Shown piece by piece: positions 37,188 to 45,180 of a stretch of DNA of 64,000 nt. Within the stretch, counting starts at the first letter, position 1. The number at the start of each line of letters is the position of its first letter. The position numbers were made by a program, and so were the translations under genes. Source of the stretch: Marinoscillum pacificum. Lineage in GTDB: Bacteria; Bacteroidota; Bacteroidia; Cytophagales; Cyclobacteriaceae. Under the pieces are notes generated by a model. That model was not told where the DNA came from, did not search any database, and saw only the letters and a list, made by a program, of their open reading frames with translations. The DNA lies in contig NZ_JAMZMJ010000001.1 in NCBI RefSeq assembly GCF_024714495.1, forward strand, positions 1,302,001-1,366,000, given 5' to 3'.

Positions 37188-37425
37188 TTAGAACTTCAAC
37201 CGTTCTATGAAGTGGTGTTTATAAGACCTACCAATAGGAACTACGTCATTGACAAGGGAGATTTTATTGTTAGCAACTCGTTCTACGAAATTAAGGTTAA
37301 CTATATAGGAACGATGTACTTGTACAAATTCCTGATTGAGTTTTTCAGTCCACACTTTGAGTGAATGCGATGTAAGAGACTTTCTTGTGGAAGCCTTTTA
37401 ACCTGATGTAGTTTGTGAAATTAGA
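37188..37425 (-). pseudogene. decayed LytTR-domain response-regulator remnant
   Basis: On the minus strand, codons up to the stop at 37190-37188 read EFVQVHRSYIVNLNFVERV ... DVVPIGRSYKHHFIERLKF, the conserved C-terminal half of a LytTR DNA-binding domain (FxRVHRSYIVN, IPIGRxYK). The preceding LytTR strand, NYIRLKGFHKKV, is found in a different frame at about 37380-37413, so a frameshift separates the two. No receiver domain is recognisable further upstream. Too short for a complete gene; a relic of a LytTR regulator that once stood here. Confidence 0.75.
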
Positions 37426-37547
37426 CTATTACTAGAAGGCAATACGGTGCACCATCACAATTCTCAGTTGAACCAAAAGTCATGCTCTACTGATGAATTC
37501 ACTAGTCCTAGTTATTGACTTAAACACATGTATACACTTTCTTTGCC

Positions 37548-37572
37548 CTTATTTAGAATTTTTCTAAATAAG
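37548..37572. promoter_or_regulatory. Fur-like palindrome 2, before the ankyrin/DUF2271/PepSY operon
   Basis: CTTATTTAGAA, loop TTT, and exact reverse complement: a perfect 11-3-11 palindrome, 65 bases upstream of the first ATG of an iron-type reductase operon. This position fits an operator overlapping the promoter. Confidence 0.7.
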
Positions 37573-37637
37573 AATAACAGACTGAGGAGGCGTGTTGTCT
37601 CATGGCACGTCTCCGCATTTTAAAAAAATCTTCAACT

Positions 37638-39140
37638 ATGAATAGATCCAAACATTTTACATTCTGGTTTCTAACATTGATTCTGGGATTTCAAACTTTG
37701 TCAGCTCAGACTAAAAATATTTTCTACGAAAGAAGCTACTGGAAATCAAATCCTTCTTTGGAGGATATCAAATCCAAGATCAAAGAAGGCAACTCTCCTA
37801 CTCAGTTGACTGAGTTTGGGTTTGACGCAACAGTTTATGCCATACTGGAAAAAGTACCGGTTTCCACAGTCGAGTTTCTTATCAATCAGGGTAATGATGT
37901 GAATAAAATCACTCATGATGCTAGAACTTACTTATTCTGGGCGGCATACGCCGGAGACGTAGAAACCATGAAATACCTCTACAAACAAGGTGCTAAAACA
38001 GACCTCTTGGATCAACATGGTTATTCAGTAATCATGTTTGCTGCAGCTACTGGTCAGGCTAATACGAAAGTCTATGACTACTGCATAGAACTAGGTGCCG
38101 ACCTCAAGAAAGAAAAGACAAAAGATGGCAAGAATGCCTTGCTTGCGTATGCTGGCAGCATGAAGGACCTGAGTGGTATCGAGTACTTTGTGAAGAAAGG
38201 CCTGGATATCAACGTAAAAGATAAAGATGGTAATGGCGTATTTCACTATGCTGCCAAAACAGGAAATCAGGAAATCCTGGAGAAGTTGATCAAAAAATAT
38301 AAAATCGATTACTCTAAAAATGCTCAAACAAACGAAAACGCCATTCTATTCGCAACACGTAGATTTAGCAGAACTGGTGAAGAAAATTCGCTTGCGTTTT
38401 ACCAATACCTGGAAGGTTTAGGGTTAGATCCTGCCATTGTATCTACCTCTGGTAACACCGCCCTTATCAACCTTGCATATCAGGCAAAAGATACAGATGT
38501 AATCAACTACTTCATCAATAAAGGAGTGAATGTAAATCAAATAGATGAAGATGGAAATAACGCATTGATTCAAGCATCTTATGGCAATTCTCTGGAGTTA
38601 GTAAACCTCTACCTGAATAAGACTAAAGACATCAATCACAGCAACAAGGATGGAGAAACGGCCTTCAGTGCAGCCATCAAATACAATGATCTTGAAGTAG
38701 CTAAAGCACTAGCTAAAGCCGGAGCTGACACAAATGTTCCTGGTAAAGATCTTGGTTTTGAAATCATCACCTCCAGCAGAGGAAAAGTTAGGGGTTTCGA
38801 AGAGAAGTTTGCATACCTAAAAGAAGTAGGGTATAACCCAGTAGCTGCCAGATCCAATGGAGCAACATTACTACATGCAGCCGTCAAAAAACAAGATAAG
38901 GAGTTGATCGCCTATCTTATAGACCTGGGAGTAGATTTAAATGCGAAGGATACAGATGGTCAAACTGCACTTCATGCTGCTGCAATGCAATCAGAAAATG
39001 ACGAATTATTGAAGCTATTAATATCTTCTGGTGCAGACAAATCGCTATTAACAGCATTTGACGAATCTGCTTACGACCTGGCAACACAAAACGAGCTGCT
39101 ATCAAAAAATGGTGTTAACGTAGAATTTCTTAAGCTATAA
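37638..39140 (+). CDS. exported ankyrin-repeat protein
   Basis: 500 aa from the Met of MNRSKHFTFWF, which gives a good signal peptide (cleaved after LSAQ); the 12 upstream residues lack sense. About ten ankyrin repeats fill the rest (for example YLFWAAYAGDVETMKYLYKQGAK and TALHAAAMQSENDELLKLLISSGAD). Periplasmic location expected. In Bacteroidota, exported ankyrin proteins commonly precede DUF2271 and PepSY-reductase genes in iron-starvation operons; the next two genes are exactly these, with one base of overlap to DUF2271. Confidence 0.92.
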   Translation: MNRSKHFTFWFLTLILGFQTLSAQTKNIFYERSYWKSNPSLEDIKSKIKEGNSPTQLTEFGFDATVYAILEKVPVSTVEFLINQGNDVNKITHDARTYLFWAAYAGDVETMKYLYKQGAKTDLLDQHGYSVIMFAAATGQANTKVYDYCIELGADLKKEKTKDGKNALLAYAGSMKDLSGIEYFVKKGLDINVKDKDGNGVFHYAAKTGNQEILEKLIKKYKIDYSKNAQTNENAILFATRRFSRTGEENSLAFYQYLEGLGLDPAIVSTSGNTALINLAYQAKDTDVINYFINKGVNVNQIDEDGNNALIQASYGNSLELVNLYLNKTKDINHSNKDGETAFSAAIKYNDLEVAKALAKAGADTNVPGKDLGFEIITSSRGKVRGFEEKFAYLKEVGYNPVAARSNGATLLHAAVKKQDKELIAYLIDLGVDLNAKDTDGQTALHAAAMQSENDELLKLLISSGADKSLLTAFDESAYDLATQNELLSKNGVNVEFLKL

Positions 39141-39631
39141 TGGGTATGAAAAAGTTATTAGTAATTGCACCACTTTTAGTGCTACTTGCCTTTGCTCCTA
39201 CTACCAACACAGCGGATGAAGAAGTAAAGTACAAATGCCTGATTCAACTAAGCAACTACGGTGGCCTTGGAGCTTACGTCATTGTTTCACTTACACATCC
39301 GGAAACTGGCTATCACCAAACTCTATCGGTAAGTGGAGATGAACCAGAGTGGTACGACGACTTGCCTGAGTGGTTTGCATACCATGAAGAGTCAGGTGAA
39401 AGTATTGATGGAATATCTGGGGCATCTATTGTCAGTGGTGGCCGCAAAATAGTGCAATTCGGGATACCTCAAGACCTGATCAATAGTGGCTATCAACTTA
39501 GATTTGAGACAGCCGTAGAGGACAATCCGTATTACCCCACTGACGTGGAAGTAGCCCTAACTGATAGTCTGGCAGGAAAAAACCTGGAAGGCAATGGCTA
39601 CATTAGATATGTGAAATTAATCGGACAATAG
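39140..39631 (+). CDS. DUF2271 periplasmic protein
   Basis: 163 aa with a signal peptide (LLVIAPLLVLLAFAPTTNTA). The DUF2271 domain follows, with the typical EWYDDLPEWF and SIDGISGASIVSGGR segments. The start at 39140 shares one base with the ankyrin stop; the second Met at 39146 is equally possible. DUF2271 proteins usually accompany PepSY-type membrane reductases and are thought to be periplasmic partners; redox or flavin-transfer function is inference. Confidence 0.88.
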   Translation: MGMKKLLVIAPLLVLLAFAPTTNTADEEVKYKCLIQLSNYGGLGAYVIVSLTHPETGYHQTLSVSGDEPEWYDDLPEWFAYHEESGESIDGISGASIVSGGRKIVQFGIPQDLINSGYQLRFETAVEDNPYYPTDVEVALTDSLAGKNLEGNGYIRYVKLIGQ

Positions 39632-39651
39632 TCTAAAACTAAAACCATCAT

Positions 39652-41829
39652 ATGTGGAGACTGGTTCACTTATGGCTAGCCTTAGTCACTAGTGTATTTT
39701 TAATCATTGCGTCGTTTACAGGCATCATTTTGTCATTTGAACCAGTCTTTGAACATAACAAAGGGTATCACATTCCTGAGGGTGATGACTTGTCAATAGC
39801 CACACTCATTAGCAATTCCAAAACCAGATATTCTGAAATACTCAGTATCTCCAGAGATGAAAACGGGTTCATCGCTTTGGACGCACTAGATGCGAGCGAA
39901 GGCAAGTTTTACATGAACCCCCTTTCCGCTGAGAGCATTGGCACTCCGTTTACCACTCCTGAGTTTTTTGATTTCTGTCGTTCTCTACACCGATCTTTGT
40001 TTCTAGGTGCTACAGGACGATTTTTAATAGGTTCCACCTCCTTTTTTTTACTCATCATCGGCTTGACAGGTATTCTACTCACGAGTCGTAAGCAGGGCGG
40101 ATTAAAGGCCTATTTTTCTAAAATCATTCCCAATGAGTTCAACAGAGATTACCATACACAAATTGGGCGATTTAGCATTTTCATCATTCTGGTCACAGCA
40201 TCTACTGGCGCCTACTTGTTCTTTGAGCGCTTTGGAGTGATTCCAACTGCTAAGACTCAGCACCAGGTGAACTATGATTCACTTGCTTCCGAGCCAAAAA
40301 TTCAGTTAGCTGATTTTGAGGTTTTTAATCATTATCAGGTATCTCAACTGCGGGAAATCCTGTTCCCATTCTCAGAGGATGTAGAAGAGTTTTATGAGTT
40401 GAAACTAGAAGATCGTGAGCTGCTAATCAATCAATTCACAGGAGAAGTAGTCAGTGAGATCATCTACCCTACCACTAAGCAACTATCTCAACTCAGTTTT
40501 ATGCTTCATACAGGGGAAGGCACTACCTGGTGGGCATTGATACTCGGCATCAGCTCATTTGGCATGCTATTTCTGATTTATAGTGGGTTTGTCATTTATT
40601 TGCGAAGAGACCGAAGTAGCATCACCAATCCTTACCCAAAAGACCAGTGTTCACACATCATTTTGGTAGGTAGTGAATTAGGAAGTACTCGTCAATTTGC
40701 CATTCATTTACAGGAAGAGCTACTAAGAAATAGCTGCAAATGCTACCTAACGGACATGGACGATTACGAGCACTTTCAAAAACTGGAAAAGCTGATAGTG
40801 CTTACTTCTACTTATGGAGCAGGTGACCCGCCAGCAAATGCTCGCAACTTTATGAAGGCACTTGAAGACGAACCCCCTACCAATCCTTTTGAATATTCTG
40901 TGTTAGGGTTCGGATCCACGGACTATCCAGATTATTGCCTGTTTGCCCAGAAGGTAAATGATCATTTCTCTCAAATGCCTCACGCCAATGAGTTCTTACC
41001 ATTCACCACTGTGAACAACCAATCACTGGACACTTTTAGAGAGTGGATAAATCATTTGAGCAATCGATCTGGTATGCACCTGTTAGCACCGCAAACCATG
41101 GAGGCGCCTAAAAGAGATAAACTAAAGCTGGTGGTAAATGAAAAGATTGATTCCTCGAATAAGAAAGAGGATGAAACCTTCTTATTGAAACTCAAAGTCA
41201 AGAGTGGCTCGTTGAAAAAATATCAATCAGGTGACTTACTGATCATCTATGCATCCGACGGAAAGGAACGCTACTACTCTACTTCTATTTTAGATAAAAA
41301 CACCATTCTATTGAGCATTCGGGTGCATGATAAGGGCTTAGGATCGAATTACCTAAATCAACTGCAACAAGGAGAAACGCTAACCGTAGAAATGCAATCG
41401 AACGCTCACTTCCACTTGCCAGCTAAAAGCAAAAGTGTGGTCATGATTGCCAATGGAACAGGAATTGCACCCTTTTTTGGAATGATCAATCAAAATAAAA
41501 AGAAAAACCTCTCCTTATTCTGGGGAGGCTACAACCCTCTTTCGATGGAGATGTATCAATCCATAATTGATCAGAACAGGCAAGATCAAAGACTCCACTA
41601 CTTTGAATCGGCTTATTCCAGAGTTAATGGCAAGCAATACGTCCAAGACAGTCTTAAGCTAAACAAAGAGCATATAACTCAAGCATTTAAAGAAAACGCA
41701 TCTTTTATGATCTGTGGGTCATTAGCCATGAAAGAAGGTGTAATGAGTGCATTAGAGTCTATCTACATCGATCAGTACGGCCAATCACTAGATACCTATA
41801 GAGGTGAAATTCTAGAGGACTGTTATTAA
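39652..41829 (+). CDS. PepSY-flavodoxin-FNR membrane reductase
   Basis: 725-aa fusion. The N-terminal PepSY part has about four membrane helices (residues 5-30, 125-145, 170-190, 290-315) with conserved helix His residues (for example FCRSLHRSLFLG and LSFMLHTGEG), expected to bind haem. A flavodoxin domain follows (about 340-480: LVGSELGSTRQFAIHL, LTSTYGAGDPPAN, FGSTDYPDYC). Then comes a ferredoxin-NADP-reductase module (RYYSTSIL, MIANGTGIAPFFGM, MICGSLAMKEGV). It would pass electrons from NADPH across the inner membrane, plausibly to reduce ferric siderophores or DUF2271. Last gene of the operon. Confidence 0.93.
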   Translation: MWRLVHLWLALVTSVFLIIASFTGIILSFEPVFEHNKGYHIPEGDDLSIATLISNSKTRYSEILSISRDENGFIALDALDASEGKFYMNPLSAESIGTPFTTPEFFDFCRSLHRSLFLGATGRFLIGSTSFFLLIIGLTGILLTSRKQGGLKAYFSKIIPNEFNRDYHTQIGRFSIFIILVTASTGAYLFFERFGVIPTAKTQHQVNYDSLASEPKIQLADFEVFNHYQVSQLREILFPFSEDVEEFYELKLEDRELLINQFTGEVVSEIIYPTTKQLSQLSFMLHTGEGTTWWALILGISSFGMLFLIYSGFVIYLRRDRSSITNPYPKDQCSHIILVGSELGSTRQFAIHLQEELLRNSCKCYLTDMDDYEHFQKLEKLIVLTSTYGAGDPPANARNFMKALEDEPPTNPFEYSVLGFGSTDYPDYCLFAQKVNDHFSQMPHANEFLPFTTVNNQSLDTFREWINHLSNRSGMHLLAPQTMEAPKRDKLKLVVNEKIDSSNKKEDETFLLKLKVKSGSLKKYQSGDLLIIYASDGKERYYSTSILDKNTILLSIRVHDKGLGSNYLNQLQQGETLTVEMQSNAHFHLPAKSKSVVMIANGTGIAPFFGMINQNKKKNLSLFWGGYNPLSMEMYQSIIDQNRQDQRLHYFESAYSRVNGKQYVQDSLKLNKEHITQAFKENASFMICGSLAMKEGVMSALESIYIDQYGQSLDTYRGEILEDCY

Positions 41830-42240
41830 CAACTCAAAACCAGTTACACCATCACTAACTGTAGTGATCCCCCCTACAAGTACTATTATTTCATTTAGTA
41901 GCTTGTTATCACCTGTGAGCATTCCATCACAGCAACTAAATTTTACTCCTATCCAAGTCGTTAGTTCATCATTAATACCCTATACAGGCATTGTGCACAA
42001 AAGAGTTACACAGGAGTGGCACCTGTAGATGAAAACACTATTACTATATAGCAGGAGCTATCACCATTTCCTGCAATTACAAGCCTAATAACTATCTGAA
42101 TGAAGCCTATACAGTCGTATCATTTCATACGAATCAAATATGTATATATTCTGGCTTTATACTCAACAACAATCTCCCAGGTCAATAAAATAGCATTTTT
42201 AATTATTCAGACAATGATTCTGAAATAGAAGCGGAAATTC
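41830..42240. other. gene-free convergent stretch
   Basis: No reading frame seen. A 7-bp hairpin (ATCACTA/TAGTGAT, 41851-41868) follows the reductase stop but lacks a T run, so termination there is doubtful. No repeats noted. Confidence 0.45.
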
Positions 42241-42390
42241 TCACTGATTATAACAAAACAGATAAACCTCATTCTGTCGATCCTTCCATTCCGTACTCAC
42301 CACCTGAAAAGCATTGCTCGTACGCCCAAGCAAGGTTTCGATGATCTCTGGAAGCTTCAATGAACTGAAAGGAAACAATGGAAAATTCAT
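42241..42390 (-). CDS. 49-aa ORF overlapping the DUF3526 permease stop
   Basis: ATG at 42390-42388 overlaps the TGA of the upstream permease gene (ATGA), the coupling used throughout this genome. The product starts MNFPLFPFSSLKLPEIIETL and ends EVYLFCYNQ; no membrane segment, one Cys. Unknown. It could be a real small protein of the metal operon or the remaining N-terminus of a truncated gene. Confidence 0.5.
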   Translation of the reverse strand: MNFPLFPFSSLKLPEIIETLLGRTSNAFQVVSTEWKDRQNEVYLFCYNQ

Positions 42391-43733
42391 AAAACGCTTC
42401 TACTCTGAACAAATGCCAAACCTGTAAACACAAGTGCTCCAATAACCAGCGAGCCCAAAGTACTCCACCAATTGATCTCAGTGACTGTAGTCATATGCTC
42501 AGGTTTGAAGGATGCCCAATTAACAGCTTCTGCTCCGGCTTGATCAAATATTTGTGGATAAAAATAAAGTCGTGTACGCTCATGAAAATCACTCGTTTCC
42601 TGCAAGAAATGTATATGATTGATCAATCCAGTGCCTGCCAGTCTATTGAGCGCTAACTGTGCATGCATGGTAGGTACAAACCGACTCCACAACTCGCTTA
42701 TATGCTCACGCTTCAGAATCTTATCACGCATAGCCACACTTTGCTCATGAGACTCCACATCACCAAGGTGTTGCATGGCGTAGTACCACAACCAGTTAAA
42801 CCCATCCTCTGTCGGATATCCATACTTTTTATACTGTGGATAGGCCGTATAAAACGCCTCTAATGTCTCTTCCTTATTGGTGTCCCATTTTTCATGATAG
42901 CCATCTCGCTGCTGTATAGTGGCTGTCAGTGCCTCAGGTATTGGGTGATTGACGGTCAGGTAATTGTTTAGTGCTGCAGGCACCAAAATCATCAAAGTCA
43001 GCCAAATAGAAAGCAACGTTAGAGCATTGAAATTGGAATTGCGCTGTAACGAAATGATCCAAAAACTCAAGGCAAACCAGAAGACCATATAAAGGATAGC
43101 CACACTAAAGAAAGCCAAAAGAGGTTGTCCAACAGGAATATCTAATAAGCCTACGGCAAGGATAAACAATGTCAATACCACTGTAAACAACAACACAAAC
43201 CGTACAGAGAGCTTTGCCAATAAAAACTTGATCTTCGAGCGCGTCATGACTCTAATCATCCGCCAGGTACCTGACTCCTCTTCTTCTGACAAAAGGTTGT
43301 AAGTAAAAGCAATAATCAATAGTGGCAATACATAGATCAAGATGAAGCTCAAGTCGAGATTACCATACAATAGCTTCACAGGATTGAGCAGATCCGTATC
43401 ATACTTTTGTGCTTCCAGAGTCCTGATAGTCACACTCTGCACACTTGGATTGATATCTCGCTGACCGATGGATAACCCTGCCAATGGACTAGGGTCGTTA
43501 ATCAGTGCAAACTCCAGATAATACAGTAACAACCCCAAATCATCACTGTGATACTCCACATTACGCGCGATGTGATCAGCTTGCTTTTCTACTACCTGGT
43601 GTGCTACCTCCTGCTGTTCTGTTAGAAATTGTTTCCCAATCAACAAACTAATGGTACCCAATACCAACAAGAGCGACAAACCGATTATACAGGTTTTGGT
43701 TCTTAAAAATTGTCTGAACATTAAACTATACAT
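42387..43733 (-). CDS. ABC-2 type permease, DUF3526 family (second copy)
   Basis: 448 aa. N-terminal membrane helix, a large extracytoplasmic insertion (about residues 40-120), a block of helices (YVLPLLIIAFTYNLLSEEEESGTWRMI ... is the conserved ABC-2 coupling region), a second exposed region of about 140 residues, and a C-terminal helix. This layout is that of DUF3526 permeases. Paired with the paralogue 2 bases upstream, it forms the membrane part of the exporter or importer driven by the ATPase at 47732. The direction of transport cannot be told. Confidence 0.87.
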   Translation of the reverse strand: MYSLMFRQFLRTKTCIIGLSLLLVLGTISLLIGKQFLTEQQEVAHQVVEKQADHIARNVEYHSDDLGLLLYYLEFALINDPSPLAGLSIGQRDINPSVQSVTIRTLEAQKYDTDLLNPVKLLYGNLDLSFILIYVLPLLIIAFTYNLLSEEEESGTWRMIRVMTRSKIKFLLAKLSVRFVLLFTVVLTLFILAVGLLDIPVGQPLLAFFSVAILYMVFWFALSFWIISLQRNSNFNALTLLSIWLTLMILVPAALNNYLTVNHPIPEALTATIQQRDGYHEKWDTNKEETLEAFYTAYPQYKKYGYPTEDGFNWLWYYAMQHLGDVESHEQSVAMRDKILKREHISELWSRFVPTMHAQLALNRLAGTGLINHIHFLQETSDFHERTRLYFYPQIFDQAGAEAVNWASFKPEHMTTVTEINWWSTLGSLVIGALVFTGLAFVQSRSVL

Positions 43734-43735
43734 AC

Positions 43736-45175
43736 TTAAATCGCTTTTGCTTTTTTAGACAAACTCAAAATCATCCAGATGGCCAGAACCATCCAGAACA
43801 ATATGGAAACAAGGGAAAAAACCTCCGCACTAAGTACACTACCTAACGAGAGTTGCTCATGTTCAAAATCTGGGAAATTCCGCCATTCTTCACGACCTAC
43901 TACATTCACTTTTCCCTCCGAGCTACTGACAGAAGCACCGATGTACTTCATCTGCAGCTCATTCATTTTCTGTGCCATGAGATAGCGGTATTCCTCTGCT
44001 TGATTTTGAAAATCGACATACGATTCAAAATCCGAACCAGACAAAGCCATGGACAAATTCTTCACAGCCAGATATGGATTGGCCAAAGCCAATACCCGAC
44101 TAAACGAATTCTGCTTTCTATAGGTATCCATTAGTTGTTGCTGATGCTTGCTATAAACCTCCGCACTTAACCGCTCACCCTCTGCCATTACAAAACCGCC
44201 ATAGTTAAATGGCAACTCCTCTACGGTATTTACATGATTAGCCTTGAGCACAGAGTCCTTCAATGCTGAGAAATGTGGATCGTCGGGATTGTGACTATCC
44301 CCATTTTTAATCACTTCCTCTTCTATTGCCGATTTGAACTCGAGCTTGGTGGGTGTTGGGTAGAGGTAAGATCCTACCGCCTGTGCAGTCCGAGGCAGTA
44401 AAACGATCATCAGTAACCACAAACCCAACAACTTCACCAAAGCATCTTTAGAGGATCTACTACTAACTGATATCGCTATGGTAATGAAACATAAAACGAC
44501 AACAAAAAGCAGGTAAATAAACATGGTCAACATTAGTCTCATCCAAATTTCTGCGCTCACATGCTCTTCACTAACTAATAGAATAGCCGCTACGAGGAAA
44601 AATGGCAAACAAAATAGTAACGCACCTATCAGCAGACCAAATGACCTCCCAAATAGTATGTCTTTCCAACTGGCACCTTGTGTCAAAAGGATTCTCAACG
44701 TACCATTTTCCCGGTCAGCAACAACTGCGGAATAGCCCATAAAGAATATGATCAAAGGCAATATGGTCTGCAAGATCATGGCCATACTCAACTCGCCAAA
44801 CCGCAACAATCCGGTAGAGAAACTAGCCTCAGAAAAATTGACCATATTTTGCTTGTGAGCTTCCAAAAACACAGCATTCCCAGTATAGCTCTCGATTCCA
44901 AAATCAAACATACTCAGTGGGTGTTTGAGCCTAAAGGCAAACGTCCCAAAGTGTGCCATGCGATGTGGATGCTTATCTGGGTTACCCTCCCAGCTGTCAC
45001 GAGCCATTTCCTGATGATCTTCACGAAAATGGTTGTGATCATGATAGCTCACTCCGCTAATAGCTGCATAAATGAGTAATATGAGCATGATTCCCAATAA
45101 TGGGTAAACAGCTCTTGACTTGAATAATCGAGCCAAGAACTGTCTGGAAATCAATAAAATAATTTCCTTACGCAT
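43736..45175 (-). CDS. ABC-2 type permease, DUF3526 family (first copy)
   Basis: 479 aa with the same architecture as its downstream paralogue: helix near residues 21-42, exposed domain, helices around ILPLIIFFMGYSAVVADRENGTLRILL (ABC-2 coupling region), a second exposed domain, and a C-terminal helix. The first exposed loop is rich in His (YHDHNHFREDH and DKHPHRMAHFG), suggesting metal contact. It lies 5 bases after the siderophore-type receptor gene. With the ATPase it probably forms a heterodimeric ABC transporter. Confidence 0.88.
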   Translation of the reverse strand: MRKEIILLISRQFLARLFKSRAVYPLLGIMLILLIYAAISGVSYHDHNHFREDHQEMARDSWEGNPDKHPHRMAHFGTFAFRLKHPLSMFDFGIESYTGNAVFLEAHKQNMVNFSEASFSTGLLRFGELSMAMILQTILPLIIFFMGYSAVVADRENGTLRILLTQGASWKDILFGRSFGLLIGALLFCLPFFLVAAILLVSEEHVSAEIWMRLMLTMFIYLLFVVVLCFITIAISVSSRSSKDALVKLLGLWLLMIVLLPRTAQAVGSYLYPTPTKLEFKSAIEEEVIKNGDSHNPDDPHFSALKDSVLKANHVNTVEELPFNYGGFVMAEGERLSAEVYSKHQQQLMDTYRKQNSFSRVLALANPYLAVKNLSMALSGSDFESYVDFQNQAEEYRYLMAQKMNELQMKYIGASVSSSEGKVNVVGREEWRNFPDFEHEQLSLGSVLSAEVFSLVSILFWMVLAIWMILSLSKKAKAI

Positions 45176-45180
45176 GAGGA

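Noticed and set aside
41851-41868. Hairpin after the PepSY reductase as terminator
   Set aside because: Only 7 bp and followed by C residues, not a T run.
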